NCBI RefSeq assembly: GCF_024054035.1
Contig: NZ_JAMXQU010000002.1
Location: forward strand, 434,001 to 498,000
DNA from: Asaia lannensis NBRC 102526
GTDB taxonomy: Bacteria > Pseudomonadota > Alphaproteobacteria > Acetobacterales > Acetobacteraceae
Length of the DNA: 64,000 nucleotides
Direction of reading: 5' to 3'
The notes under the pieces were generated by a model. That model did not search any database. It saw nothing but the letters and a program-made list of their open reading frames with translations, and had not been told where the DNA came from. Of the stretch, positions 42,515-52,899 are shown piece after piece. Both the position numbers and the translations under genes were made by a program. The number at the start of each line of letters is the position of its first letter. Position 1 is the stretch's first letter.

Positions 42515-43711
42515 TCAGACGTCTTGACTGCAAGACGGTCGCGTCAGGATCGATACGACATTGCGCAACACATGGGTCTGATCGTAAAGCGCGCAGCCGC
42601 GCTCACGTCCTGCCTTTCCCATAGCCTCACGTAGCGCAGGATTACGCACAAGCTGCGCAAGGGCTTCCGCAAGCGGGGCCGCAAGACCGGGAGGCACAAG
42701 AAACCCGGTCACGCCATCTACCACCTGCTCATTGGGTCCCCTGATATCGGTCGCGACAACGGGCAGTCCCGAAAGCATTGCCTCGATGACAGACATCGGC
42801 AGGCCTTCAAAATGACTGGGTAGCGTGAATATATCGGCAGCGGTCAGAAGATCCGCCGTATCGTTGCGATAGCCGAGACATTTCAGCCGATCACCCAGAA
42901 CGGCGCGGGCATGTGCGAATTCCTCTTCCATGGCATCGCCATGGTCTGAAGCAAGACGTTCGCCCACGATCAGAAGCACGGCCCCGGGAACGTACTCCAA
43001 GGCACGCAGCAGCTCCGGATAGCCCTTGTGACGTACCAGGCGGGACACAGCCATGATGACAATAGCTGAGTCGTCGAGGCCGAGTGCGCCGCGTATGCGT
43101 GCGCGCCTGTCCGCATCCGGGCGATATAAAACCGGGTCGCGCCCGTTTGCTACGGGGTGTGGCCAGGGATGAATACGCAAGCGCCGGGCATCGCGGGCTT
43201 CAGCCTGCGATACCGTCATGTAGCGGTCGGTCACCTGCCCCGCGATCCATTCGAGTACGAAAGAAAGCAGACGACGTCTGGCCGAACCCGGCTGATTGAA
43301 CAGGTAACCGTGGCACGTATAGGCGATGCACGGCACGTCACACCACCATGCAGCGATGCGTGCAAGAAAACCGCTGATTGGCATATGGCCATGCACGATA
43401 TCGGGGCGAACCGCACGTATCAGTCGTATCAGCGCCCTGAAAGCCCTGACCTGCGCTACGGGAGAGAAAGAGCGTGCCATCGGCAACGGGTGGACCGTGA
43501 AGCCATCGTCCCTGACGACAGAGAGATGCGCTCCCTCTGCACATCCGCCCTCAACATGATGCCCTGCATCGCGAAGCGCCTGCATAAGAGGATGGAGGAA
43601 CTGCCGCATGGCAAAATCGACATTGGTGATCTCAAGAATGCGCAGGGCGTGTCCACCCTCCTGCGGTGCGCTATCGATCCTGCGCCGCCCGAACCGTCGC
43701 GAGATCCTCAT
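42515..43711 (-). CDS. Glycosyltransferase family 4
   Basis: About 398 residues, GT-B fold. N-terminal half: LRILEITNVDFAMRQFLHPLM, DIVHGHMPISGFLARIA; C-terminal half: MAVSRLVRHKGYPELLRAL, VGERL and the donor-site motif PSHFEGLPMSVIEAMLSGLP, typical of GT4 retaining transferases. The ATG at 43711 overlaps the heparinase-like gene's stop by four bases. Likely part of polysaccharide or capsule synthesis together with that neighbour. Confidence 0.92.
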   Translation of the reverse strand: MRISRRFGRRRIDSAPQEGGHALRILEITNVDFAMRQFLHPLMQALRDAGHHVEGGCAEGAHLSVVRDDGFTVHPLPMARSFSPVAQVRAFRALIRLIRAVRPDIVHGHMPISGFLARIAAWWCDVPCIAYTCHGYLFNQPGSARRRLLSFVLEWIAGQVTDRYMTVSQAEARDARRLRIHPWPHPVANGRDPVLYRPDADRRARIRGALGLDDSAIVIMAVSRLVRHKGYPELLRALEYVPGAVLLIVGERLASDHGDAMEEEFAHARAVLGDRLKCLGYRNDTADLLTAADIFTLPSHFEGLPMSVIEAMLSGLPVVATDIRGPNEQVVDGVTGFLVPPGLAAPLAEALAQLVRNPALREAMGKAGRERGCALYDQTHVLRNVVSILTRPSCSQDV

Positions 43712-45567
43712 TCCGGAACACGCTCCATAACCCACTGAATAACCTGTCTGGGTGAGGAAAGCGCAGCACTATTCTCACGGTTGGGCGCGCTCATACTGGC
43801 TGTTCCGGTCGGGGGGCGTGCGTCAGCAACCTCGGAAGCCGTGTCCTGCGCGCGCCCGTCCCGGGTATCCTCTCTCCCCTCAGATACCTGCGCGACCAGC
43901 CCCTCGCCCCCTGCCGCAGACGCAGCATCCGAAGACGGGGCATTCGGTCTGAATCGTTCGGCCTCATCGCTGGAAGCGGCGCGCGTGCTTTCCTCCTGCA
44001 CCTCGACCGGCTCTGTCACGGCGGCAGTTGGTCTGACGACAATCTGAAGACTGGCGACCGGCCTTTCACCGCCTGCATAGACACTTTTCTCAAGCGACAG
44101 GGCACCCCCTTCCTGACGGAAACGCCAGATCATGCCGCCCGCATACATAAGGACTTCATCGGCATCGGGGGCGAGTTCGGCCTTGACCGTAGGGTGAAGA
44201 TGAAAACGCAATGCGAAATCGACCCTGCGCTCTCCGTCCACACAATCCTCACCACGGAGGTCTTCTCCCGTCGGACCGAGATACAGGCGTCTGCGCCATG
44301 TGGCGCCGAAGCCGGGATACCAGCCATCGTGCTGACCATCGAGCCAGTGCGCGCCATCCTGACTTTGATGGGTCAGGGTCACATGGGCCGGCCGACGAAC
44401 GATATCGCCGGAGGGACTGATATCGCAGCAGGATGTCTGGTCGATCACGAGGGAAGAATGCGCTGCTGTCTCACGCAGGGCGCGCTTCCAGGCACCGGTC
44501 GCTGCTGCCCCGCAATTGACGAACAGACGCTGCCGCCCATGGGAGAATTCGAGAGACAGAGGTGCCGCATGGGCATTGCGATCGTAGCCGGACGGGGGAA
44601 CCTGCCCCCCATCGACGAAAAGAAGCGCCTTGCCGGCCCCGATACGCCAGAAACCGCCATCGGGCATGGACGACGCGAGCAGTCTCTGTCGGGCACCGTA
44701 TTGTATGATACGATCGATGTGCCGGTGATCCTGCTCCTTGCTGCCATTGAACAAAGCAAGCCCGCCATCGCCATGACGCAATGCACGCAGGATCGGACAC
44801 AGACGAGCAAGCGCGCCCTGCACTTTTTCCGAAGGCGGAAGCTGCGCCATACGCATGAAGACGCTGATCTCCGCCATTTCCCGCGTTGCTTCGAGCTGCG
44901 CCAGCGGGCTGCGTTCACGCAGCGTTCCGTCAGGCAGAATCTGACGGTCGAGTTCCTGATCGAGAAAACGGTGGAAGCGCTGCAAAAACCCGGTCTGCGA
45001 AGGAATGGCCACCGCAACTGCCAGCAAACCCTTGAGCGCGGTCAGGTTTCTCCATCCGGCTTCGGCAAGGGGCAGCATGATCGAGACCAGACGACCCTCG
45101 ACGAGCAAACGGTCCATTACTCTTTGTCTGAACGCCTCATTGGCAGAGGCCGCGAAAAAATCGAAATGCCCAAGCCAGGATGCCAGGCGGGCACCTGCCA
45201 CATGGGCATTCAGAACAAGCGGATCGATGGGAGGCTGATCGAGCCAGCTGCTGACGATCGATCGGGCGTAGAGCCTTGCCTCGTCGCTACCGAGCGCACG
45301 CAGATCGCGCAGCCAGGTAAAACCCTGCACCCAGTCGCGTTGCGCAGGCGCCAGATCGGTATATTCCCAGTCATCGGCTCGCAGCGTGATTTTCCGCCCT
45401 TCGAACCGGGCCGCCCCGCTGACCAGCAGAGCCCCATGATCGGGATCACCCGGCCAGATATCCCGTATGGCATGCACAGGAAGGTCGGGGGCACGCGCTA
45501 TGCCCGGCACGCTCGGTGGAAGCCTGGCAAATGAAAGGCGAGCCTCACGCGCCCAGCGTCCGAACAT
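43708..45567 (-). CDS. Heparinase II/III-like protein
   Basis: 619 residues. An N-terminal alpha-barrel (about 60-280; DLRALGSDEARLYARS, WLGHFDFFA, GWRNLTALKGLLAV) is followed by the heparinase II/III-like beta part (SMPDGGFWRIGAGKALLFVDGG, HSSLVIDQTSCCDI, FALRFHLHP). Residues ~520-600 form a Ser/Ala/Glu-rich linker. Such proteins are found in exopolysaccharide clusters of alphaproteobacteria, where they may cleave or modify uronic-acid polymers. Pairs with the GT4 gene by a 4-base overlap. Confidence 0.85.
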   Translation of the reverse strand: MFGRWAREARLSFARLPPSVPGIARAPDLPVHAIRDIWPGDPDHGALLVSGAARFEGRKITLRADDWEYTDLAPAQRDWVQGFTWLRDLRALGSDEARLYARSIVSSWLDQPPIDPLVLNAHVAGARLASWLGHFDFFAASANEAFRQRVMDRLLVEGRLVSIMLPLAEAGWRNLTALKGLLAVAVAIPSQTGFLQRFHRFLDQELDRQILPDGTLRERSPLAQLEATREMAEISVFMRMAQLPPSEKVQGALARLCPILRALRHGDGGLALFNGSKEQDHRHIDRIIQYGARQRLLASSMPDGGFWRIGAGKALLFVDGGQVPPSGYDRNAHAAPLSLEFSHGRQRLFVNCGAAATGAWKRALRETAAHSSLVIDQTSCCDISPSGDIVRRPAHVTLTHQSQDGAHWLDGQHDGWYPGFGATWRRRLYLGPTGEDLRGEDCVDGERRVDFALRFHLHPTVKAELAPDADEVLMYAGGMIWRFRQEGGALSLEKSVYAGGERPVASLQIVVRPTAAVTEPVEVQEESTRAASSDEAERFRPNAPSSDAASAAGGEGLVAQVSEGREDTRDGRAQDTASEVADARPPTGTASMSAPNRENSAALSSPRQVIQWVMERVPE

Positions 45568-45594
45568 GCCGGTATGGTCCTTTTATTCAGGTGG

Positions 45595-46269
45595 TCAAGA
45601 CAGGCTCCCTGCCTGTCTCAAAGATGTGATCGCCGCAGCATAGTCTTCCTGGCCGTAGATGGAAGTCCCTGCAACCATCATATCCGCACCGGCACCGGTT
45701 GCGAGGCGTGCTGTGGACAGATCGATACCGCCATCGACGCCTATCCGGATGTCGCGTCCGGTCGAATCGGCCATCTCGCGCAGCCTGCGTATTTTCGAGA
45801 CCTGGCTATCGATGAATTTCTGCCCCCCAAAACCCGGGTTGACCGTCATCACGAGAATGATGTCGACAAGATCGAGCACATATTCGAGCGCCTCGGGCGG
45901 CGTGCCCGGACAGATCGCGATACCCGGTTTCTTACCCAGCGCCCGGATATGCTGCAGGGTACGATGGACATGCGGATTGTTCTCAACATGCACGTGAATA
46001 TGGTCGGCCCCGGCCTTGGCAAAAGCCTCGATGAACGCGTCGGCGGGGTCGATCATGAGATGGACGTCGAAAGGTTTGTCCGTACGGTTGCGCAGCGCCG
46101 CAATCATACCGGGACCGAAAGTCATGTTCGGCACGAAATGCCCATCCATGACATCCAGATGCAGCCAGTCGGCGCCATCGCGCACCACGGCATCCACTTC
46201 CTCGCCCATACGCGCAAAATCGGCGCTGAGAATGCTCGGTGCGATAAGTGGGGTCTTTAACTGGGGCAT
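45595..46269 (-). CDS. rpe: Ribulose-phosphate 3-epimerase
   Basis: 224 residues, TIM barrel. Interconverts ribulose-5-P and xylulose-5-P in the pentose phosphate pathway. [34 protein letters not shown] (metal ligands), [21 protein letters not shown] and [10 protein letters not shown] are all present. The start at 46269 (MPQLKTPL) was chosen over a long upstream extension that runs into rsmB. Confidence 0.97.
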   Translation of the reverse strand: MPQLKTPLIAPSILSADFARMGEEVDAVVRDGADWLHLDVMDGHFVPNMTFGPGMIAALRNRTDKPFDVHLMIDPADAFIEAFAKAGADHIHVHVENNPHVHRTLQHIRALGKKPGIAICPGTPPEALEYVLDLVDIILVMTVNPGFGGQKFIDSQVSKIRRLREMADSTGRDIRIGVDGGIDLSTARLATGAGADMMVAGTSIYGQEDYAAAITSLRQAGSLS

Positions 46270-46300
46270 AGGCTCTCCCTTCTTTACGATCCAATCGGTA

Positions 46301-47563
46301 TCAGATGCTTTTGCGCAGCCTTGCCGCAAAAAATCCATCCATTCCACCGCGTTCGGCCCACATGCCGGGATGGGTGCGGAATGTACCCTGTTTCGTGAGC
46401 GCCTCAGGCATTTGTGCCAGTTCTTCCGCGGTGAAAGGCTCGAGAACCCATCCACGCTTGAGAGCTGCCGCCACGCGCTGGGGGCCTTCCTCGTCCTGAA
46501 GCGAACACACAGCATAGAGCAACACGCCGCCCGGCTTGAGCATGGCTCCTGCCGCATCGATCAGACGATCCTGATCCTTGGCCAGCGCCAGCACATCGCG
46601 AGGACGCTTGACCCACAGAACATCGGGGTGGCGACGAAGCGTGCCTGTTGCAGAACATGGCGCATCGAGCAGAACCGCATCGACCTTTTCTTCCGGCTGC
46701 CAGACGAGGGCATCGGCTACAACGAGTTTGGCATCGAGACCGAGACGATCGAGATTCTGGCGCAAACGCCTGGCACGCGTCTCTTCACGCTCGACCGCCG
46801 TCACTTCGGCACCTGCAACGGCAAGCTGGGCCGTCTTGCCGCCCGGAGCGGCACAGAGATCGATCACGGTTTCTCCGGGCTTTATGCCCAGCAAACGGGC
46901 GGGCATGGTCGCAGCAACATCCTGCACCCAGAACGCGCCCTCTTCGAAGCCCTCAAGCTCGGTCACACGTGTGCCCGGCGGAAAGCGGAGATTTCCAGTG
47001 GGCAGGATCTCGCCTCCCTCGGGGGCGGTCGCGCCAGGGCGCAGCGTCAGGTCGATCGGGGCTTCACGATGCAGCCCGGCCGCAATATCGCGTGCCCGGT
47101 TGCCCCATGCCGTCCAGAGCCAGGCTGGAACGTCCAGACGATCCTCGTCGAGTCCCTCGGCAAGCTCATCCCCGTCGCGGGCGACACGGCGCAGCACGGC
47201 GTTGGCCAGCCCGGCGAAGGGCGCAAGGCCACGACGGCGCAAAAGCGAGACGATCGTGCCAACAGCCGCATGAGGCGGCGTTTCGAGATGACGCAGCTGG
47301 GCCACCCCCATGAGCAGCGCACAGCGTACCGGTGCCGGTGGCTCACGCCTCAGCAGAGGTTGAAGCAGCTCTGTCATGCTGCCCATGTGACGCAGCACGG
47401 TCGCGGCAAGGCGATGACCGCTGGCGCGGTCGCGTGGATCGGTCAGGTTGCTGCGATCGAGCGTCGTCTCGAGCATACGTCGATGCTCGACGACACCGCA
47501 GAGAATATCGAAAGCCAGATCGCGGGTCGGATCGGCGGGAATCTGTGAAGGTGCTTTGGACAT
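46301..47563 (-). CDS. rsmB: 16S rRNA (cytosine-C5)-methyltransferase RsmB
   Basis: 420 residues. N-terminal NusB-like helical domain (to ~140), then the Sun/RsmB SAM-dependent methyltransferase: [25 protein letters not shown] (SAM-binding), [23 protein letters not shown] and the catalytic-pair cysteine in [13 protein letters not shown]. Methylates C967 of 16S rRNA in E. coli. Upstream of rpe, possibly one transcript; divergent from yggS. Confidence 0.94.
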   Translation of the reverse strand: MSKAPSQIPADPTRDLAFDILCGVVEHRRMLETTLDRSNLTDPRDRASGHRLAATVLRHMGSMTELLQPLLRREPPAPVRCALLMGVAQLRHLETPPHAAVGTIVSLLRRRGLAPFAGLANAVLRRVARDGDELAEGLDEDRLDVPAWLWTAWGNRARDIAAGLHREAPIDLTLRPGATAPEGGEILPTGNLRFPPGTRVTELEGFEEGAFWVQDVAATMPARLLGIKPGETVIDLCAAPGGKTAQLAVAGAEVTAVEREETRARRLRQNLDRLGLDAKLVVADALVWQPEEKVDAVLLDAPCSATGTLRRHPDVLWVKRPRDVLALAKDQDRLIDAAGAMLKPGGVLLYAVCSLQDEEGPQRVAAALKRGWVLEPFTAEELAQMPEALTKQGTFRTHPGMWAERGGMDGFFAARLRKSI

Positions 47564-47635
47564 TGCCTTGCCAATGGCATTTCGCGAAGCGCCGCGCTAC
47601 CCCTTCTCGCAACCGAACAGCAACAACTTGCGGAT

Positions 47636-48319
47636 ATGGCCATGACAACCGACACATTATCCACCCGTCTCGATCAGATCCGTACGCGCGTCGACGCGGC
47701 CTGTCACAAAGCCGATCGTAGCCCGGACAGTGTCACGCTGGTCGCCGTCAGCAAGTTTCATCCTGCCTCTTCGATCGAGAAAGCCCTGATCGCAGGGCAG
47801 CGCGTCTTCGGCGAGAACCGCGTGCAGGAAGCGAAGGAGAAATTCCCCCAGCTGCGGGAGAACTGGCCGGATCTGCGTCTGCACATCATCGGTGGGCTTC
47901 AGACGAACAAGGCACTCGAAGCCTGTCGCCTGGCAGATGCCATCGAATCCGTCGATCGCACGGCGCTGGTAGACGCGCTGTCGAAGGCCGCCGATCGGCT
48001 CGGCCGCGTGCCGGATCTGTTTGTTCAGATCAACACAGGCGACGAACCGCAGAAATCCGGCGTCAGACGTGAAGAGGCCGATGAGTTCATTACCCTCTGC
48101 AAGGCACGCTTCGGCAGCGCTCTCAAGGGGCTGATGTGCATACCGCCCGAGGATGAAGACCCGGCCCCGCATTTTGCCTATCTCGCCCGGACGGTGCGTG
48201 CGCACGGTCTGAGCGTGTGTTCCATGGGCATGTCGGCAGATTTCGAAACGGCCATTGCACAGGGTGCCACTCTGGTGCGTGTGGGCACGGCAATCTTCGG
48301 CGCCCGTCCGACCAATTGA
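47636..48319 (+). CDS. YggS family pyridoxal phosphate homeostasis protein
   Basis: 227 residues, PLP-binding single TIM barrel. Lys40 in VAVSKFHP binds PLP; FGENRVQEAKEKF, HIIGGLQTNKA, DLFVQINTGDEPQKSG and SMGMSADFETAI(AQGATLVRVGTAIFG) mark the family. No enzymatic reaction is known; it balances vitamin B6 and amino acid pools. ATG at 47636 or 47642 are both possible starts. Divergent from rsmB. Confidence 0.95.
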   Translation: MAMTTDTLSTRLDQIRTRVDAACHKADRSPDSVTLVAVSKFHPASSIEKALIAGQRVFGENRVQEAKEKFPQLRENWPDLRLHIIGGLQTNKALEACRLADAIESVDRTALVDALSKAADRLGRVPDLFVQINTGDEPQKSGVRREEADEFITLCKARFGSALKGLMCIPPEDEDPAPHFAYLARTVRAHGLSVCSMGMSADFETAIAQGATLVRVGTAIFGARPTN

Positions 48320-48504
48320 TCACGATCCCCGGATCGAAGCTGGTCGATAGTGTTAGGGCGTTTTAACCGTTCACACGCTTGCGGTGACGCGATCAATAAT
48401 CGTATGGCAGGCCTTATGTCAGTGATCGCTCACATCTATGTGTGCCATACCGCCTATCTTCTACCCGGTACCACGCATTGTGTTTGCCATGAGTTGGAAC
48501 AGAA

Positions 48505-50493
48505 ATGACAGACAGGCCTGATGGTCAGCCAGGGTCGACCAATGCCGCCGGAACGGCAGCAACCGGGACGGCTACAGACGGACAGGGCTCTATCCGTGAG
48601 TTCGGTGCCTCTGGCGAACTACACAAGGAAGCACCCGTTGGCCTTGCAGGCCTTCTTGGCGTGCTGGGTGTCGTCTATGGCGATATCGGAACCAGCCCGC
48701 TCTATGCGTTTCAGGCATCGGTCCAGATTGTCGGCTCCATTCGCCACCCGGCCGAAAGCTGGGAGATCATGGGGCTGGAAAGCCTGATCTTCTGGGCTCT
48801 GATGCTGGTCGTTACCATCAAGTACGTCATGCTCGTCATGCGTGCCGATCATGATGGCGAAGGCGGCATCATTGCGCTCATGTCGCTGGCACAGCGTGTC
48901 TGCAAATCGCCGAAATACCGATGGTTTTTCGGGATTGTCGGTATCGGGGGCGCCTGCCTGTTCTTCGGTGACGGCATTATCACCCCGGCCGTATCCGTGC
49001 TTTCGGCCATCGAGGGGATCGAGGTCTCGGTTCCCTCGGCCTCACATATCATCATTCCCGTCGCCATCATCATCCTGATTGCGCTCTTCAGCGCACAGGC
49101 TCTGGGAACGGGCAAGATCGGCCGTGCTTTCGGGCCGATCATGATGATCTGGTTCCTGACTCTGGCCGTGATGGGTATTCACTCCATCATCCAGACGCCC
49201 CGTATTCTCATGGCGCTCTCGCCTTTCTACGCGGCACAGTTCGTGTTTTTTCACGGATGGCTCGCCTTTATCGCGCTCGGCTCTGTCGTTCTGGCTGTCA
49301 CAGGTGCTGAAGCCCTCTATGCCGATATGGGCCATTTCGGCCGCGCTCCCATACGGTACGCGTGGCTGTTCTTCGTCCTGCCTTCGCTGACACTGAACTA
49401 TCTTGGCCAGGGTGCCCTGCTGCTGCGCAACCCGGCGGCGCTGCAAAACCCGTTCTATCACCTTGCCCCGGGCTGGGCGCAGATCCCGCTTCTTTTCCTG
49501 GCGACAATGGCGACGGTCATTGCCAGTCAGGCCGGCATATCGGGTGGCTTCTCACTGTGCCGACAGCTGATCCAGCTGGGCTACCTGCCCCGTATGCGCA
49601 TCACCCACACCAATGCCGAAGAAGAAGCACAGATCTATCTGCCCGTCTTCAACTGGGTGCTCGCAATCGGCTCCATCCTGCTGGTGCTGTCTTTCCGCTC
49701 TTCTTCCGCACTGGCTGCGGCCTATGGCATTGCCGTAACCGGCACATTCATGTGCACAGCGATGCTGGCCATGGTCGTGTTCCGGCGGGTGTTCAACTGG
49801 AGCGCCCCTCTGGCGGGACTGGTTTTCGGCTTCTTTCTGATCAGTGACGGCACGTTCTTTGCTGCCAATGTGCTCAAGATCCCCGACGGGGGTTGGGTGC
49901 CTCTGGCGATCGGCGTCTCGGCAACCATTCTCATGACGACCTGGGCACGCGGTCGCAGCCTGATTCGTGCACGCCAGATGGCAGATTCACTGCCCATGGC
50001 ATCGTTTCTCGCCCGCCTGCCGCAATCACGCACCCTGCGTGTACCGGGCATGGCCGTTTTCCTCACGGCCAATCCGGAAACGGTGCCCACCTGTCTTCTG
50101 CACAACCTCAAGCATAACAAGGTTCTTCACGACCATGTCCTGTTCGTGACCGTCCAGAACCTGGATCAGCCCGAAGCAGAGCGTGGTCATCGTGCAATGG
50201 TGCAGGAGCTCGCGCCCAATATCCATCGTGTGATCATACGCTATGGATTTATGGAAATGCCGAACCTTCCCAAGGCACTCGAAGAGCTCAATGCTGCCGG
50301 GGTCGAGTTCGATGCAATCCAGGCCTCCTATTTTGTTTCGCGTGAGCTGGTCGTGCGCTCCAGCCTGCCCAAGCTCTCTCTCTGGCGCATGTGGCTCTTC
50401 CTGGTGATGGTGCGCAATGCCGTGCCCAGCACAGAGTTCTTCCGTATCCCGCCCGATCGCGTTGTCGAGCTGGGGGTGAGGATCGCCATCTGA
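48505..50493 (+). CDS. kup: Potassium transporter Kup
   Basis: 662 residues, proton-coupled K+ uptake (KUP/HAK/KT family). About twelve transmembrane helices fill the N-terminal 470 residues: VVYGDIGTSPLYAF at the start of TM1 is the KUP signature, and GDGIITPAVSVLSAIEG, FGPIMMIWFL and GGFSLCRQLIQLGYLPR follow. The hydrophilic C-terminal part (~480-662) is cytoplasmic. The N-terminal ~40 residues are Thr/Gly/Ala-rich and variable. Overlaps hemW by four bases (CTGA). Confidence 0.96.
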   Translation: MTDRPDGQPGSTNAAGTAATGTATDGQGSIREFGASGELHKEAPVGLAGLLGVLGVVYGDIGTSPLYAFQASVQIVGSIRHPAESWEIMGLESLIFWALMLVVTIKYVMLVMRADHDGEGGIIALMSLAQRVCKSPKYRWFFGIVGIGGACLFFGDGIITPAVSVLSAIEGIEVSVPSASHIIIPVAIIILIALFSAQALGTGKIGRAFGPIMMIWFLTLAVMGIHSIIQTPRILMALSPFYAAQFVFFHGWLAFIALGSVVLAVTGAEALYADMGHFGRAPIRYAWLFFVLPSLTLNYLGQGALLLRNPAALQNPFYHLAPGWAQIPLLFLATMATVIASQAGISGGFSLCRQLIQLGYLPRMRITHTNAEEEAQIYLPVFNWVLAIGSILLVLSFRSSSALAAAYGIAVTGTFMCTAMLAMVVFRRVFNWSAPLAGLVFGFFLISDGTFFAANVLKIPDGGWVPLAIGVSATILMTTWARGRSLIRARQMADSLPMASFLARLPQSRTLRVPGMAVFLTANPETVPTCLLHNLKHNKVLHDHVLFVTVQNLDQPEAERGHRAMVQELAPNIHRVIIRYGFMEMPNLPKALEELNAAGVEFDAIQASYFVSRELVVRSSLPKLSLWRMWLFLVMVRNAVPSTEFFRIPPDRVVELGVRIAI

Positions 50494-51647
50494 CCGACAC
50501 GCCCTCTCTTTCGCTCTACGTGCATTGGCCCTTCTGTCTGGCCAAATGCCCGTATTGCGATTTCAATTCGCATGTCCGCGACGACATACCCCATCGTCGT
50601 TTCACGACAGCGCTGCGTCAGGAGCTTGCCTATGACGCTGCGCGTACGGGGCGGCGCCGATTGCGATCGATCTTTTTCGGGGGAGGCACACCGTCTCTCA
50701 TGCAGCCTGAGACGGTTGCGCTTCTGATAGAAGATGCCCGTCGGCTCTTCGATGCTGATCCCGATCTTGAAATTACTCTTGAGGCCAATCCGACAAGCGT
50801 CGAGCAGGCAAAGCTTCAGGCTTTTCGGGAGGCCGGTGTCAATCGGCTGTCGCTCGGCATTCAGAGCCTCGATGAAAGAGCCCTGCGCTTTCTCGGGCGG
50901 GAGCACTCTGCCCCTCAGGCCATCGCAGCTCTGGAAACGGCCCGCGCGCTGTTTCCGCGCCTGTCTTTCGACCTAATCTATGCGCGTCCCGATCAGAGCC
51001 TCGCCGACTGGGAAAGCGAGCTGCGTCAGGCGCTGGCGCTCGCCTCGGATCACCTGTCGCTTTACCAGCTGACCATCGAACAGGGGACGAAATTCGAAGC
51101 CCTGTACAGGCAGGGTCAATTCGCACTCCCTGAAGACGATGACGCGGCGCGCCTCTACGAGAAAACGGCCGAAATCGCTGCCCTGTTCGGCATGCGGGAT
51201 TACGAGATTTCCAACTATGCCCGCCCCGGAGCGGAGAGCAGGCATAATCTTACCTATTGGCGCTATCAGGATTATATCGGCATCGGCCCTGGCGCCCATG
51301 GTCGACTGACGCTGAATGAAGGACTGTTGGCGACGCGTCGTCATCGTGCCCCTGAAATCTGGGCCGAGCGCGTTGAGCAGCGTGGAAGCGGCTCGACCGA
51401 CGAGTGTCCGCTCTCGCCTGAAGAACGTGGACGCGAGGCCCTTCTCATGGGTCTGCGCCTGCGCGAAGGGATTTCGCTGGACTGGTTTACCGCACGTACA
51501 GGCAGAGAGCTGCGTGACTGCGTGAACGCCGTCATTCTCGAAGCCGCTCTGGAAGAAGGCTATCTGACGCTCGACCGCGCACGCCTTATCGCCACCGATG
51601 AGGGGCGTGTCAGGCTTGAAGCCCTGCTCGGCGCACTTGTCCTCTGA
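50490..51647 (+). CDS. hemW: Heme chaperone HemW (radical SAM family)
   Basis: 385 residues if started at the CTG at 50490, which overlaps the kup TGA; a GTG at 50391 would add 33 residues encoded inside kup and unlike the family. The cluster motif CX3CX2C (Cys16, Cys20, Cys23 in FCLAKCPYCDFNSH) binds the 4Fe-4S/SAM, followed by FFGGGTPSLM, ITLEANP and GVNRLSLGIQS. HemW shares the oxygen-independent coproporphyrinogen oxidase fold but transfers heme. GAGGAT lies about seven bases before the CTG. Confidence 0.93.
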   Translation: MTDTPSLSLYVHWPFCLAKCPYCDFNSHVRDDIPHRRFTTALRQELAYDAARTGRRRLRSIFFGGGTPSLMQPETVALLIEDARRLFDADPDLEITLEANPTSVEQAKLQAFREAGVNRLSLGIQSLDERALRFLGREHSAPQAIAALETARALFPRLSFDLIYARPDQSLADWESELRQALALASDHLSLYQLTIEQGTKFEALYRQGQFALPEDDDAARLYEKTAEIAALFGMRDYEISNYARPGAESRHNLTYWRYQDYIGIGPGAHGRLTLNEGLLATRRHRAPEIWAERVEQRGSGSTDECPLSPEERGREALLMGLRLREGISLDWFTARTGRELRDCVNAVILEAALEEGYLTLDRARLIATDEGRVRLEALLGALVL

Positions 51648-51801
51648 TCCAGCTCCATATTCTCCATTCATGTAACGCAGCCAGATCGATCTCAGGATCC
51701 GACGCAAGAACCGCTCTTTTCACAAACGATCAATCCTCCCAGAATACGCGCCAGAACAAGAGGCGTGGAACCATCACGCCTATCCGGAGTAAGTGCCTTT
51801 C

Positions 51802-52887
51802 ATGCGTCGTTTTCTTGCCAGCCTCGCGCTCGCCGCCCTCACGATCGGATCCGCAGCCGCCGAGACCCGTAACGGCCCGGAACTCGTTATTGCCGATAAC
51901 GACTATCTCGGTCCGGGCGGGTCGAACATCCAGTCCGTCATTCCCCTTCTGAACAATCCGAAGCTCCGCGTTCTCGGCCTGACAGTCGTAGCGGGCGATG
52001 ACTGGGAAAACGCCGAGAGCGCGCGCATCAGACGCTTTCTGGAGGTCTCCGGTCACAGGGACGTGCCCGTCTATAACGGTGCGACCCAGCCGCTCATCAA
52101 CACCGTGGCCCTGACTCGCCTGCGCGAGCAGCAATACGGCAAGCTTCCGTGGAAAGGGGCCTGGGGCGGTATGGGCTCCATGGACAAGACGCCGGATACG
52201 CAGCCCAGTGTGGGACAGACACCGGACGGCCAGCCCGAGTTGCAACCGCAAGGCATTCCGGCCGCGCTTTTCATGATACAGCAGGTCCATGCCCATCCGC
52301 ATGAGGTGACCATCATCGAAGCGGGTCCGATGACCAATCTCGCGCTTGCCATACGGCTCGATCCGAGCTTTGCCGCCACGGCCAAACAGCTCGTCTTCAT
52401 GGGCGGCTATCTCGATCTGTCCATGATGTCGGTGACGGGCAACGCGGATAATGGTTCGGATTTCAACCTCATCTTCGATCCCGAAGCCGCCCACATTACC
52501 CTGACGGCCCCCTGGGCACGCATAACCTCGGTCGCCAACGTCTCGAACGATGTGATGCTCAGCCAGAGCGAAGTCGACGCGATCGGCAAGGGCCACAAAA
52601 CACCGGTCACCGATTATCTCAGCAGATTCTATGTGCCGCTGGCCATGTGGGACGAAGTAACGAGCGCCATCGTCGCCGAGCCTTCTCTCATCACCCGTTC
52701 GCAGGATGCCTATATGGATGTCGAGATCGGCAAGGGTATCGGCTACGGTCACGCCTATGTCTGGCCGGATGCGCTCGCTCCCAAGGCTATGGGTGTACGC
52801 AAGGTCCGGATCGTGCAGGCAATCGATGTTCCTCGTTTCAAGACGCTCTATGCCGGCTGGGCACAGGGCTTCATGGGAAAACACTGA
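51802..52887 (+). CDS. Exported nucleoside hydrolase-like protein
   Basis: About 361 residues. Signal peptide MRRFLASLALAALTIGSAAAE predicts the periplasm. The IU-nucleoside hydrolase fold is seen in IIEAGPMTNLALAI, QLVFMGGYLD and FNLIFDPEAAHI, but the N-terminal DxDxxxDD calcium motif appears as DNDYLGPGG, so activity may differ. Expected to cleave the N-glycosidic bond of nucleosides for scavenging. The ATG at 51802 is chosen; a GTG three codons earlier sits too near GGAG. Confidence 0.83.
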   Translation: MRRFLASLALAALTIGSAAAETRNGPELVIADNDYLGPGGSNIQSVIPLLNNPKLRVLGLTVVAGDDWENAESARIRRFLEVSGHRDVPVYNGATQPLINTVALTRLREQQYGKLPWKGAWGGMGSMDKTPDTQPSVGQTPDGQPELQPQGIPAALFMIQQVHAHPHEVTIIEAGPMTNLALAIRLDPSFAATAKQLVFMGGYLDLSMMSVTGNADNGSDFNLIFDPEAAHITLTAPWARITSVANVSNDVMLSQSEVDAIGKGHKTPVTDYLSRFYVPLAMWDEVTSAIVAEPSLITRSQDAYMDVEIGKGIGYGHAYVWPDALAPKAMGVRKVRIVQAIDVPRFKTLYAGWAQGFMGKH

Positions 52888-52899
52888 CCTTTGCTGCAT

